From: Effrenium voratum
Taxonomy: Eukaryota > Sar > Dinophyceae > Suessiales > Symbiodiniaceae
NCBI GenBank assembly: GCA_963377175.1
Contig: CAUJNA010002979.1
Span: 264,001-328,000, forward strand
Reading direction: 5' to 3'
DNA: 64,000 bases
Under the pieces are notes generated by a model that saw nothing but the letters and a program-made list of their open reading frames with translations, made no database searches and was not told the DNA's origin. Within the stretch, counting starts at the first letter, position 1. Every line of letters begins with the position of its first letter. The position numbers and the translations under genes were made by a program. Of this stretch, positions 11,701-23,700 are shown one piece after another.

Positions 11701-14700
11701 CTGGAAGCAGATGTTGATGCATGTCATGTGTAGCTCTTTGTCAACCAACTCAGGTGCTCCAATAGGCGGCGAACCAGCCCCCTCCTTGGCAGGTTGGCCA
11801 TGGTGCGTTGAGTCAAGCAGGCCAGAAATCACATAGGCATCCCCTGACCTCGGGCCGTTCTCATAGGCATCCTGCCTCCAGGAACAGGAAGGTGTGTTCA
11901 AGTGCGCAAGCTTCGCGTCAACTCGTCCAGACCTGCCCACAAGTCCACGCAGCGAAAGCATGCCGCGCCATCGGTTTGCAGCGGAAGCAACGGTGGCGCA
12001 TAGCGCAGAGAATGGAATGCAACCCCACCCTGTTGAGTGTGAGGGCGGTGTTCATTGACTTAGTCCGTATAGCCACTATTATCCCATGCTTAATTATTTG
12101 AATATTTGTTCTGGCGGCTGCATGGAAAAATTGCCTGCGTAATCAACTCTTGTGAGGAAACACACAAAACGATAAATGCAAAGGTAGTGAAGCACCGCCA
12201 ACATTTGCCATCCTGGTTGACTGCCGCCGAAATCAACACATGGGTCGCGCAAGCAACACGCAACCTCGCAAAACCTCGCACCTGAGCGAGGTGTGTTACG
12301 ATCTAGGGGTTTTGCTGCGTTTTTGGAGCATGTTGGAGCAGCTCACACGCCTCCTTTGAAGACTTGTGGCAACTCCACGAAGGAAGTGGGACCAACCCCT
12401 CCCCCACCCCTCCACTCCACCAAACCCATCCCCTCGCACCTTGTCGCGATTCCGCGACTTCCCCGAGGTGCCCATCGTGGCGCAGCGCGGCTTCGAGCCC
12501 ACGGCCCTGGGGGTGTCCCAGGCCACGCAGCAGATCCTGCGCTACCACGGGGAGGGCAAGGCGCCGGCGCGAAGCGCGCGCGTCGGTGGCGCGTGGCGCG
12601 CTGCGGGGCGGGGCTGCGGGCGGTGGGATCGGTGGGGGGGGACGAGGCAGGAGGGCTCAGGGCAAAACGGGGTCAGGGGGATATATGGGCATGGCTCAGG
12701 AGTGGTTGAAGCGAAGGGGGAAGCGCCACCCATTCGAGCAGACGGCATTCAGGGTGGTTTGTTGGATAGGGTGGCTTATTGGATGGGGTAGCCCGTTTAG
12801 GGCAACTTGCACTCAGGCAGTTCATTTACTTGTGCACTGCGGGCCGCCAAGCCAGCTCTGCTTATGGTGACGCTGCTTGGCCTTCTCGGCCCAAACAGAT
12901 GGCTCGCACTTGCACGAGGACCTCGCTCTGACGCTTGGCTTGCCGGCAATTAAGACGCGGAAGCAGGACAGCCCATGTCATCACTGCAAAGGTCCCAACA
13001 TATGTTTTCACGTGGCCAGCAGGCCTGCCAGTCCAATCATGATAGTACCACCCCCCACCAACCCAAAAAGCGACAGAGAGTGTTTTTAACAATGTGTGCT
13101 TCTGCGGAAAGGTTGGCAAGCCCCTCGCGGCCAGCGCACGGTGAGCCGTCCTCGGCAATGTTTTGGTTCCAAGGATGAAGCAGAGAGGGGATGGCGGTGG
13201 CGGCTGTGATGCTCCCTGGTTGCAATGTGGCCGTGGATCAACACCAATGGTGCTGTTTTGGGCTAGGTGCACCACCCATTTTAGTGGGGATTGGGATGTT
13301 CACTGGGGGTACGGGGGTTTGACCCATAGTCATGTGTTTGGCAGCGAGCAAGCAACCCCCGCAGTGCAGATCTATGCAGTGGTTACATGTCAGCACCAGC
13401 AAAATGGTGATTCAAGACTGCCATGGAAGAAGCAAAGTGGCGGTGCTCGCTTCACGTCACATATATGACCCTGTCATGTCACTGATGCCACAGTAGGCGG
13501 CAAGTAACAACTACTTCCATGCTCAGGTTCTGCAGGTTTTGGCAAACGACATGCTACTTGCGACATGTGTTGTGCACCTTTTGAGCGACTCATATCAAGT
13601 AGAAGTTTGCTTGGAAGGCAGGTGTCACTGTGGCCCTTGAGTCCATCGCGTTTCGGAGGTCGCGGCGCGCAGCCTCGAAGCAAGAGCCTGATATCTATCC
13701 GCAGGCGGAGGGCAGAGAGGGCAAACCTTTGCCCTTGTTGAGCAAAAGGTTCGGGAAACGTGGGATGTCACGTGGAAAACCACTAAAACAATGCCATTTC
13801 CCACAATTGGGAACAGGTACCCATTGTCATTTGGGGGCCAGGAGTACTGATCAAACCCCACATGTGCTGCATGCAGCCACTGAACTTCCAATGTCGCGAG
13901 AGTTGTCGAGTTTCTTTTTTCCAAGGGCCAGTAGACACATGGCGCAACTGAAGTGTCATCTTCAGTTGGCACAAGCCATGAAATTGGTACGGTTGCCCTT
14001 CATGTTCCCGTGCCTAAATGGAGCATTTCGAAACGGCCAACCAGCTTGGAGAGAGTGTCCTTCCTCGTTTTGGCCATTGAAACATATCTTCGTCAAGCCA
14101 TTGCCCCAGCGACACCCCTTGCACTTGCCATTCCAAGCTTCTTCCTGGACGGAGGCTTGCGTGCTTTTAGGCTATGCAGCAATCTCCTTCTCAGATCGTT
14201 CGAGCAACCCCTGTCGGTGGGGAGTGGTCTAGGAAGGATGCGTAGGGCCACGCCATTTCCATGTCTAGAAACTTCATTTGCTCAAACGCAGGTTGGTGCT
14301 GGTAAAATATGAAAACATCAATCACGTTGTTGTTGCTATTGTGAGCTTGCTAGGACTGACATGCAGGCTTGCGTTCATCCAGGATGTTCCAGCTTTCTTT
14401 GGTAACCTCAAACGGCGCCCACTTAGAATCAAAATGAAACGAGGCCACTTAATCGAGTGTCGAGGCCGTAAGCGGGTTCTTTTTGGCTTTTCAAATTGCA
14501 TTTTTTGCACTGGAGCGTCCAACGTGTTGTTCTCAAGCGAGCTTCAAAAGCATGGCCAACTGAAGTGCAGGCAGCGGCTTGCGCATTATTATTCAAACGT
14601 GAGTGTCAATGTGTGTCATTTGAGTGTGCTCGTTTGAGTGTCGTTTGAGTGTCGCCGCTTGCTTGTGATCAACTGTGCTCAGTCTACATTGGTTTGGCTA

Positions 14701-17700
14701 AAATGTACACTCCTCAAGGTAGCCAGGAGCCACTTGTTTCTAAGTGACGCTTCTGTAGCCCAAGTGGGCTGAATCTCGCTTAAGTGACGTATTGAATTCA
14801 GCTAAGTGACCATAATTTTCATGTTGGATCATGGCACCCAAAAAATTCACTGAGGTCACTGAAAATAAGCTGCTTTGCGGTGTTTCCAGAGTTTCCGAGT
14901 AGCCAGAAGTTCTGGATGGCCTGCAAGACCGATTGCAGCAATCGCTGCCAGGCAGTTGCCTTGCCCCACTTCGTCTCTGTGCACCTCGCCGTCCATGCAG
15001 TCAGGAGTCAGGTTGCCGTGCAGGTTTGCCCCAATTTGGCTTGGGAGGCTTAGGGCCTGGGGGCCAGTTCGGGCAGGTTAGCAGCAGGGTTTGGATTGAC
15101 TTTGCGGAGTATGCTTTTGATCAAGGGTCGTTTTCTCCAAGGGTCGCTCAGATCTGTCGAGATGGCCGGCACGCTCAGGGGGCATGCAATGAATATGTTG
15201 CACAGTGGGCATGCCACTGAAAGTCTTGGATGTCTGCCTGAGGGCAGCAAAGTAGAGCAATTCCAATATGAAACGGGTGTCTGAGCACAGCGCCCCGCAG
15301 GTGTTCTGCCTACTTAGTGAAACGAGCTTTGGACAAACCGGCTTGCAGTGTCTTGACGTGGAGTGTTGAAAGGGTTTGACAGCTAGTGATGAAGAATTGG
15401 CTTACAACAACATGTTTTCAATGCGGTCTGCTTCTTGTGCAGCCCTATCATGCCCAGATTTGGGCCACTTCGCAGGCTTCTGGCAGGTTGCGCTGTGGTG
15501 ATGATTCCATCACACTGGGGACGAAGTTTTTGGCAAGCTATGGTTCATGGCCTCCTTTTCGTGTTGCAAGTTGGTCCGCGACACAAAGTCCTTCTTGACC
15601 TTGGGGCGTGTACCCATCCGGCGGCTCAGGAAGACGCTGGAAAGACCAGCCTCCGGCACTGTGAGACCCACAAGCCCTAAGAGCAATGGAGAGGCACCGG
15701 ATGTGCAACACAGCCTCAGATTCATTGTGCTCTTGTCTTTTTGCATGGAGTGAGCATCCTTGAAAGCACCGAGTTGAAGTGCTGTGAAGTTCAGGTAAGC
15801 ACTGCCAGATTTCAAGCAGTGAATCATTTTGTTTGCTATTGCAGTTACTTAGTTGCTTTCCCCGGCACGTGATTTAGATCGAGCATTTGCAACACGAGCT
15901 GTGAATGTTCCTTGGGGTGTCGTCTAAAACGCGCTTTGAAGAAGCTATGTGTTTTTCTCCGTGCTGTGTTTGCTTTGAGTCGGCCGTGTGTGTTTTCTGC
16001 GTGGGGGTTCCGACAGGTTTCCAGTGCTCTCGAAAGAGCCTAACGAAGCAGCAAATCGCTTATGTGCCAGGCTGGCGGGGACGAGGACAACGTCTCCAAG
16101 GCCTTCATGTCATGCTTTGGGCCCACAAGAGCAAGGAACAGAATGTCCAACACTCGCAGTCATGTCAAGCATTGGAAAAAACCTTTGCGCAGAAACAGTA
16201 CTGACAGTGCCCAGTTGACGAATGCACAGTGGCTTTTAGCGACCAGAGGGGCAACACAGCTACACAGCCGGATCTGCTGGAAGATTTGCTGGGCTTCAGA
16301 GCCTCACCCCACTTGTTGGCTCATGTTGGTCTGACCTGGCCTACCGCAAACCTGCATGCAAAATACGATTGAGTCATGTTGTTGTTTTTTTCTCCATGGC
16401 AGGTCAAGGACCCCTTAGTTGGAACCACCAATCCAAGTCAGCGATTGGAGGGAAGCTGGTCCAGTTCTGAAAACCGGGGTGCTTCACTGCCGCTGCCTGG
16501 GGGCCACGTGCGACTCCCGAGTGGCGATTCGGACCGTTGCGACAGGAAAAATTGGTTAGCCCTGGTTTCTGATTGCATCAAATACTCACGCCATTTGCAC
16601 AGCCAACATACAATTGTCATACAATATCGTGCGTTTGCAGCAGCAGTGGCATGCCAACACAAGCGTTTTATGTTTGCATCCTGCCTGCCGCTGGACCAGC
16701 TGCGGTGAGCCTTGCGTGATGTCAGCAGCCGAATTAAATGCAAATGCAAACTCAAAACTCGCTGGCATTCCGCCCAACAGTTCTATTCTTGCATCCGGCC
16801 GACATGGGCTGACAAACTTGGCCCCCGACTTTCTGCAACATGGCTCAGGACCACGTTCCTAGAGGCCTTTCTCCGAATCTCAGTGAAGTCACAAAGGGAG
16901 ATGTTCAATCTACCCGAAGCATACCTTCGAAACCATATCCCCAGTTTGCTGTGCTTTTGACCGAAGCGTACCTCTGAAGCATAGCCGCCAAACATGCCTT
17001 CTTATGCACGAATCTTAAGAAACAGATCCTGTGAGTACATGAAGGGATTGTGCTCAATCAGCTTGATTCCAGTCCTGTGTCAGCACTATAATATTTTTCC
17101 CTGCTGGCTATGCGGCACCCGAATCCACGAAACCCATCAACATCAACCATCAGAATCAGATCGGGCCGGGCCTCCTTGCAGTTCTTTGGGTTTCTGGTCA
17201 AGTTTGTCCGCGCAGGCCATATCCTTTTACTCCAAGAAGGAGGTCAACGAGGATGAGTTCCAGGAAATCTTGGAGGAACAAGGCAGGAGGTCTGTTGGTG
17301 AGCAAAGAGCCGCCGAAATTCGAAGCGCATGAGATACCGTAGTCAGGTGGATTTGACGGAAGTTATACTCACTGGGCGCGGCAGGCGTATTTCCGCTTTT
17401 GGGGCTGCAGGCATGTGTGAATTGGTGTGAGTGTCTAGCGGAGTTTCAGTGTCCTTGTGCAATCGGGGGTTCTCCCAAAGCTTTGACACCCTCGCAAGCC
17501 TCCTGCGGAGCCACTCGTTTCACCACTCAGACCAACTTGCAACGCTCTGAAGGAGTGGCTGATGTAGAGAGCAACGAGGAGGAGGTCGAAAAGCCCAAGT
17601 TCGCGGATAGCATGGCGCGTTTGCTCAATTCAGTCGCATCGAGTGTGGCTTTGCGCTGCCAGCTCAGGAGTTTGAGTCTGGCATCGGCTGCCTGATTGCG

Positions 17701-20700
17701 CTCAATGCTCTGATGATGGGCTTCGAAGTGGATTTGGCGAACCAGGTGCGGGGCAAGACGTTTGCGGGCGCCACATGCCTTCTCTTTCTCTTAGAGGAGC
17801 CCGCCAAGCCCATAGCTATGACGATAATCCCAGCCGTTAATTGGCGGCTAGGCATCAAACATGTAAGTGCTTCAACATTGAATCTCGAACCGTCCCATAG
17901 AAGTGTCCAGCCAACAAATAGTCGTGCCCAATCAGCCAAATCCAGGATGTGTCGCCTCAGCTTCTTGGAGGTTCCCCCAAGCAACGACGACCCTTGATCA
18001 CAGCCTAGTCTTCTTGCATGGCGTTGCTGAGGGCACCAAGTGGACTTTCTACGCTGGCCAGCGCTTTTTCGCAGGTTTCGTTTGCTGCCGAGATGCTCTG
18101 CCAAGACTTTTTTGTATGAGCAAGACACTGCAGCGTTGCTGTGGCAAGTCACTATATTGTGATCAGAGCCACCTTTTTTCTTCTGGGATAACCCTCGCTG
18201 GAACTACTCTTTCGGACCAGTCGTTGCAAGGGGTGCATGCAGCACCCTCATTTGTTGGTTTCAGTTGACGTTTAGTTTGTTTGTTTGGTGCTGCTTCTGC
18301 GGGGGGGTGGGGCCAAGCACCACCGCCACCGCGTATTTGTCGTCTTTGTTCAGTGGTGGCAACCAACAGAAGCGCCAACACAAGTAATGAGACTTTGTCC
18401 TTTTATGGCCATCAGATGTCATCAGAACGTATTCTCAGGACAGCGTGTTACCCAGTCAGAGAAACCTGTGTTTGATCGAGATGCAAAGTAGCTCCTAAGA
18501 GGCATTTTCTTTGCCCAAGGCCGAGATCAAGGGGCGTGGTTTGGTTGGGAAGGCTTGGATCGGGGGTTTTGTCACTTGGGCCCAGGGGGATGTGGGCTGG
18601 ATTGTGTTGGAGAACTTCTTCTGCGTGCTTTGGATCGTGGAGATGTTGCTGAAGCTGCACTCTATCCGCCTGATGTACTTCTACCAACCCTGGAATGCAA
18701 CCTGGCAAACTGGGTGTTACGACCTGGGAACCGCAACCATCCCCCCCTCCCCCCCTCCGGCATTTGGACACCTGCCCAAATTTGCCAGTTTTTACAAGAC
18801 TGCTTTGTTGCGGTGGTGGTCTCGCTCGAAAGGCATGTCTTGGCCGGTCGGTCTTGGGCAGGTTCGTTTGTACATTGCGCGCTGGGCCCATTTCTAGCCT
18901 CGGATTCGGGCAGCACTGGGCAGCCAATTTGAAGACCTCTATGCCTGCAACCTTGTAGATCTCTTGATTTGCAATTCAACTTCAGAGATCCTTGTCTCAG
19001 TGTGATCTTTGTCCCTCCGACGTTGCCTTGTTTCTTTGGCTGCCCGGAGGCTGCATGTCTGCTGAAGTTTGAGGTTTTTGGGTGAGGATGGCGAGGCACA
19101 GCCGCGTCAGCTAAGATCCTCGACTTCTTCCTGGTTCTACTGAGCGTAGCGGAGGCTTGGGTCATTCCAGCCCTCTCAATCACTGGCGTCAGCGCCTTGG
19201 GTAGCCTACGCATGGCGCCTTGGCTTTGCAAGGCTTGTCCGGTTTCGCTCGTTGGGTCATGGGGGGGTTTCCGCTGTTCCGTTCCTTCAGCTATTGGGAA
19301 ACCAAGGCGCATATGCAGACAAATAGCCGCTGCAAGTCCCCCCCCACCACCCCACCGCTTTGCTGTGAAAAACCCAAGTGGCGTCCCGGATGCCTAATAC
19401 CCCACCCATATCTGGCCCTCCAACTGCCCGCATCAAGGTTGGCAAGGTCTTGAAAAGCATTTGTACGACAATGATTCAATAAATCAACAAGACAGCGTGA
19501 TTAGTGTTGGAGTGGGCCATGATGAAATCAATTTGATTTTGTGTTGTCCAGGGCTGGCCTTGCATGGTGCCCATTATGAACTTGTCAAACCTTGATGTAA
19601 AAAAGCAATCTGCGGTAGAGCATTGGTTGTTCTGGCCAGCATTTGTTGAGAGACGTGGAATCGAACCGTTGGGACTCACTGAACGGAAGCATTGCCAGAA
19701 GTATTGGCATTGGCATTTGCAAAGCAAAAAAAAGTATGATTGTGCATTTGTTGATTCTGCGGAGGATGGAGAAGGGCCATGTTTAAGGGGCTTTTGGTGG
19801 GTACCAAAAACGGGCGTTCAGATGGGTGGTTTGGCCAAGCCTCGGGGGTGCCTTCTCCGCTTTCCGCGAGGAGTTCAACCCACTGTGTGGGTTTGCTTAG
19901 CATTGCTGAGGCTTGATTTGCCATTCATGCCATTCATGCAAGAGTCCGGATGATCCAGGAGTGGCCACACGAGAAGCCAGACGGCTATAAGTCGCCTGTG
20001 AAGTCCGTGCTGCCACGCACTCTGGGCGATAAATTGCTGCCATAGCTTGGTTCGCAACCGCTCTAAGGTGCGGGTTCTGCGCATCCTTCGCCTCCTGCGG
20101 CTGATTCGGCTGGTGAGCCTTCGACTGGGAGTTGCTGGTTCGGGCCAATAGGACATGAGAGAGGCCATGCCACTGGTGGTTTCCTTGGGGACCCCCTGGG
20201 TTCATTCCCACATTCCCTACCTATTGCACCATCAAGTTTGAGATGGTGTCGTTTTTGTCTTCGCCTGGGAGTTGTAGTCTTCTGCTTGGTTTGCGTTGGT
20301 GTGTTCCCGGGTGTGGCGTTCGGGTTCTTTGCAGAAAGGCTTCGGGCCTTGCCACCGGGCCAGCCACTAACCAGCTTGAGGCGAGGTCGTTTGCTGTATC
20401 AGGCCTGTATGCCTTAGGGCCCTGCACACCAGCACTGTTCAAGGAAGATACCACATGATGTTCGTTCAAAATCATTGATACTTTGCGACATGGAGGACTC
20501 CCGAAATTCCCTCACAACTACCAGAGGACTCAGTGAATGTCCTCTTGGGGGAACAAGAAATGATCATTGTGGCTCACACGGATCGTTTAGGGCCAGGGTC
20601 CATTGAGAGGCGGCACGCGCTTCAGGAAACTATTCAAGAACCTGTGGCTCATCATCGTGGGCTTCAGGGAATCCTTGAGCACTCTCTTCTGGGTGCCCTG

Positions 20701-23700
20701 GCAGTCCAGTGGCAGTCCAGGAGTTTGAGCCGAGCAGAAGGGCGCCGAAACTCATCAACGCTCCCAACAGCTCACAAATTAACCTGAGCCAGAAATGGCT
20801 ACATTCAGAATGTGTCCAGTCAGTCTGCTGGCTGGGCCAAGTGGCGTTGCGACTCAGGTGCTGATGCTGCTTTCAGTCGTAATCTATGTGCCCCTTGGCT
20901 TATTGGAAGATGTTGCTCCGGGGCACCAGCACATGCTGCCCAGCTTGTGTACGGCTGCGAGATTGTCATTGCGAGTTGGGGGGGGGACGGCGTGGGTAGA
21001 CTTGATTTGCGGGATGGTGCATCAAGCAATCATGTCACTGCTCCGGAGGTTCGCAATATTTCTCCGCTATACGCTGAACTGCCAAGACCAGTTTCGGGAT
21101 TGGGCGGATGCTCGGCTTCACTCTCACACCTTTGTACCCGTTCGTATGTTCGGAATAATGGATGCTGAGCGATGAGCAGGGCAGTCATGCATAAGGCACA
21201 AGTATAGTGAGCACTTTGACTGCAAGACAAGCTGTTTCCATGGGCGTAGATAAGATCATTGGTAAACATTAGTCACCTGCCTAGTCTCTGAACAATGCAT
21301 TCACCATGATAAAATGGTTGGCAGGGACAACAACTCATTCCTGGTTGTTTTTCCAGCCCCCACTACGCCCAAGACACCAGACGTTCAATCAATGATGGCG
21401 TAGAGATGGCTACCTCAAAGTCAACCTGGATTACTCAGGCCGATGTTTACAGCAAGAACATGTAGGGGCCCCGCTCAGATGACGACAACCCCGTTCACTC
21501 AGCAAGCGCGGTTTGCGCTCGGTGCAAGATCCACAATTTAATTGCGGCATGGTGATCCTTGATCTGGGTCCCAGACAGAAGGCAGACCAAGGCAGCAAAC
21601 GGCCTTTTGTGCTTGCCTGGCTTGCAGACATGTTGATTTTTGTGAGGCCAATGTCTACAGGCATTAGCCAGCGTCACCCTAAGGATTGCTCCGAATACTT
21701 TGGTAGCATGCCTGCAGCGCGCCTTGGCGGGAGATAGCGTCCATGCTGCCAGCTACTCCAATGCTGCGGTCAATTCATAGCTGCGGTCAATTCATGGAAA
21801 AGGTGACGGGCTGCGAGTTGTCTTTGGATGTCAGTTTTCATCCTCTCGAAGCCCCATGTTGAAGTGAATTTTCGCACAACTGATGCATATACTTGCACAG
21901 GTGTGTCCGTTCAACTGACGTTTGTTCATTGCGCGACCGGCACGGGCAGGCTGGCTCATTGGACCCATGTTTCAACCAGCTTGCGGCCCATCATTGGATA
22001 TAGACTTGAGTGCATGAAGCTGCCGTTGGAGGTTGTGGAATAGATTCTTATAGAGCACGGGTCACAGCCAGGAAGGCGTGGCTGCGTTTCAGGTGTCCCT
22101 CCCCAATCCTAAAGTTCAAAGAATGGATGACCTCGAGCATCCTAGGTGCGGCAGAGAGAGAGAGAGAGAACATCCTAGAAGAAACTGTGGATCCTTTTCC
22201 GGCAAGTGTTGGTCGTCATACTGGGAAGACATATTGCCACATTTCGTGCTCCGAACTGCATTTTACCCTGTCTTCCGAGGATGTACAGCTTATTTCAAGT
22301 CATTACGCTGCTTGGCTGACTCCACTTGGACGCTTCGGAGGGTTCTTTGCATTTGAGGCACAGCATTGCACAGTGCTCCAAGTTCAGATGCAGTCAGCAT
22401 GGTTCACGGTGTGAGGCAGGCCATGTTTGCTGTCTTATTCTCAGGGTGTATAGGGATTTACTTCACTGAGGCGACCTCCACATTAACAACTTGAAACCCC
22501 AACCCCGCTGGCGCATCTTCCCGACGACTACACAGCAAACACCTCATATCAATGGAAGTTAGTTCACTTATGGAGACCCCTGTGACCATCGCTTTGCTTT
22601 GACCTGGCACGGCCCCGCAACAGCCACAAGGCACTTCCGCCCAAACGCCGTCGCTTCACGCATTGCCACTGGCTGAAGAGGAAGGGTAGGCCAAGCCCCA
22701 GAGATTGGCATCGCCTCAGGCTGGAATCCTGGAGCCAGGCGAGGAGTTACGGTTTCGAACGGGGCAGCTTCGGGACAGCCCAGGTTTAGAAATGCCGAGT
22801 GGTGGCGCTTTGGAGAAGTGGCCCCGCGTTCTTCGGATTCCGTTTTTGCGGGGTGTGCTTTCTCAGGGCACAGCTGATTTGGAAACGTTTGTTGCCGGTA
22901 GCGCCCAGTTCAATCCGCACCCTTCGGCCTGCTGTGAGGTCTTTGCTCGGCCCATTCTCCGAGTTCAGCCAGGCTTTTTCGTGGTGTTTCTGCCCAGGCC
23001 TCAGTCAAGGCTGGGAAAGGGCGTATGTTTGATGCGTGCTGTTTGTGACTCTGTGTTTGGTTGCAGCCGTCTTCACATGGTATAGTAGGCTCGCCACATG
23101 CGTGATTGCTCCTGCTTTATCACGCTGCCCAGCTGTGTGAATACGGGAAAATGCCGGATCTGAGGCTGTTTCTCTTTCTTACCACATTCGGCATCCTGAA
23201 TATCATTGTCGGCGTGATCGTGGAGAACACGCTGAATGCTGCAAAGCAGAATCAGGAACTTCAGGCAGGAGATGGGAAGAGGGCTGCTTGACATGCGCGC
23301 TTTCGTTTTGACCGCCAGACCGTTGTAAGAGATCCTCGGGAAAGGATGCGACTCCCTTTCTGCAAGCACTTTTGATGGGGCGGCCGGGGGGGTTCCAACT
23401 TGCTTTAGGTTGACAATTGGTTCTCGTTTGTTGAAGTTATGCGGCTCAGTCAGTTTTTGTGTGCGAGACCAACAACACTGCTGCTGCGCGTGGTCCAACA
23501 CATGCAGCAGAGTACGTTGTGAGCCTTGAAATGTAGTCCACGACAGCCTTTGTGGGGAAGTGCCGGCCGTCCAGCTTGCAAGTTAGTTGGTGTTCAATCT
23601 GGCAGTGCACAGGGGTAGCCGAGAAGGGATCCTTTATTCGCCATCCACTGGGTAAGCCTTTCATCATATAGAGACACACCGCACCAGATTACTTCGTGGC

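Noticed and set aside
19640..19680. GGAATCGAACC, like a minus-strand tRNA T-arm
   Set aside because: The flanking bases do not form a T-stem and no anticodon or acceptor stem follows.
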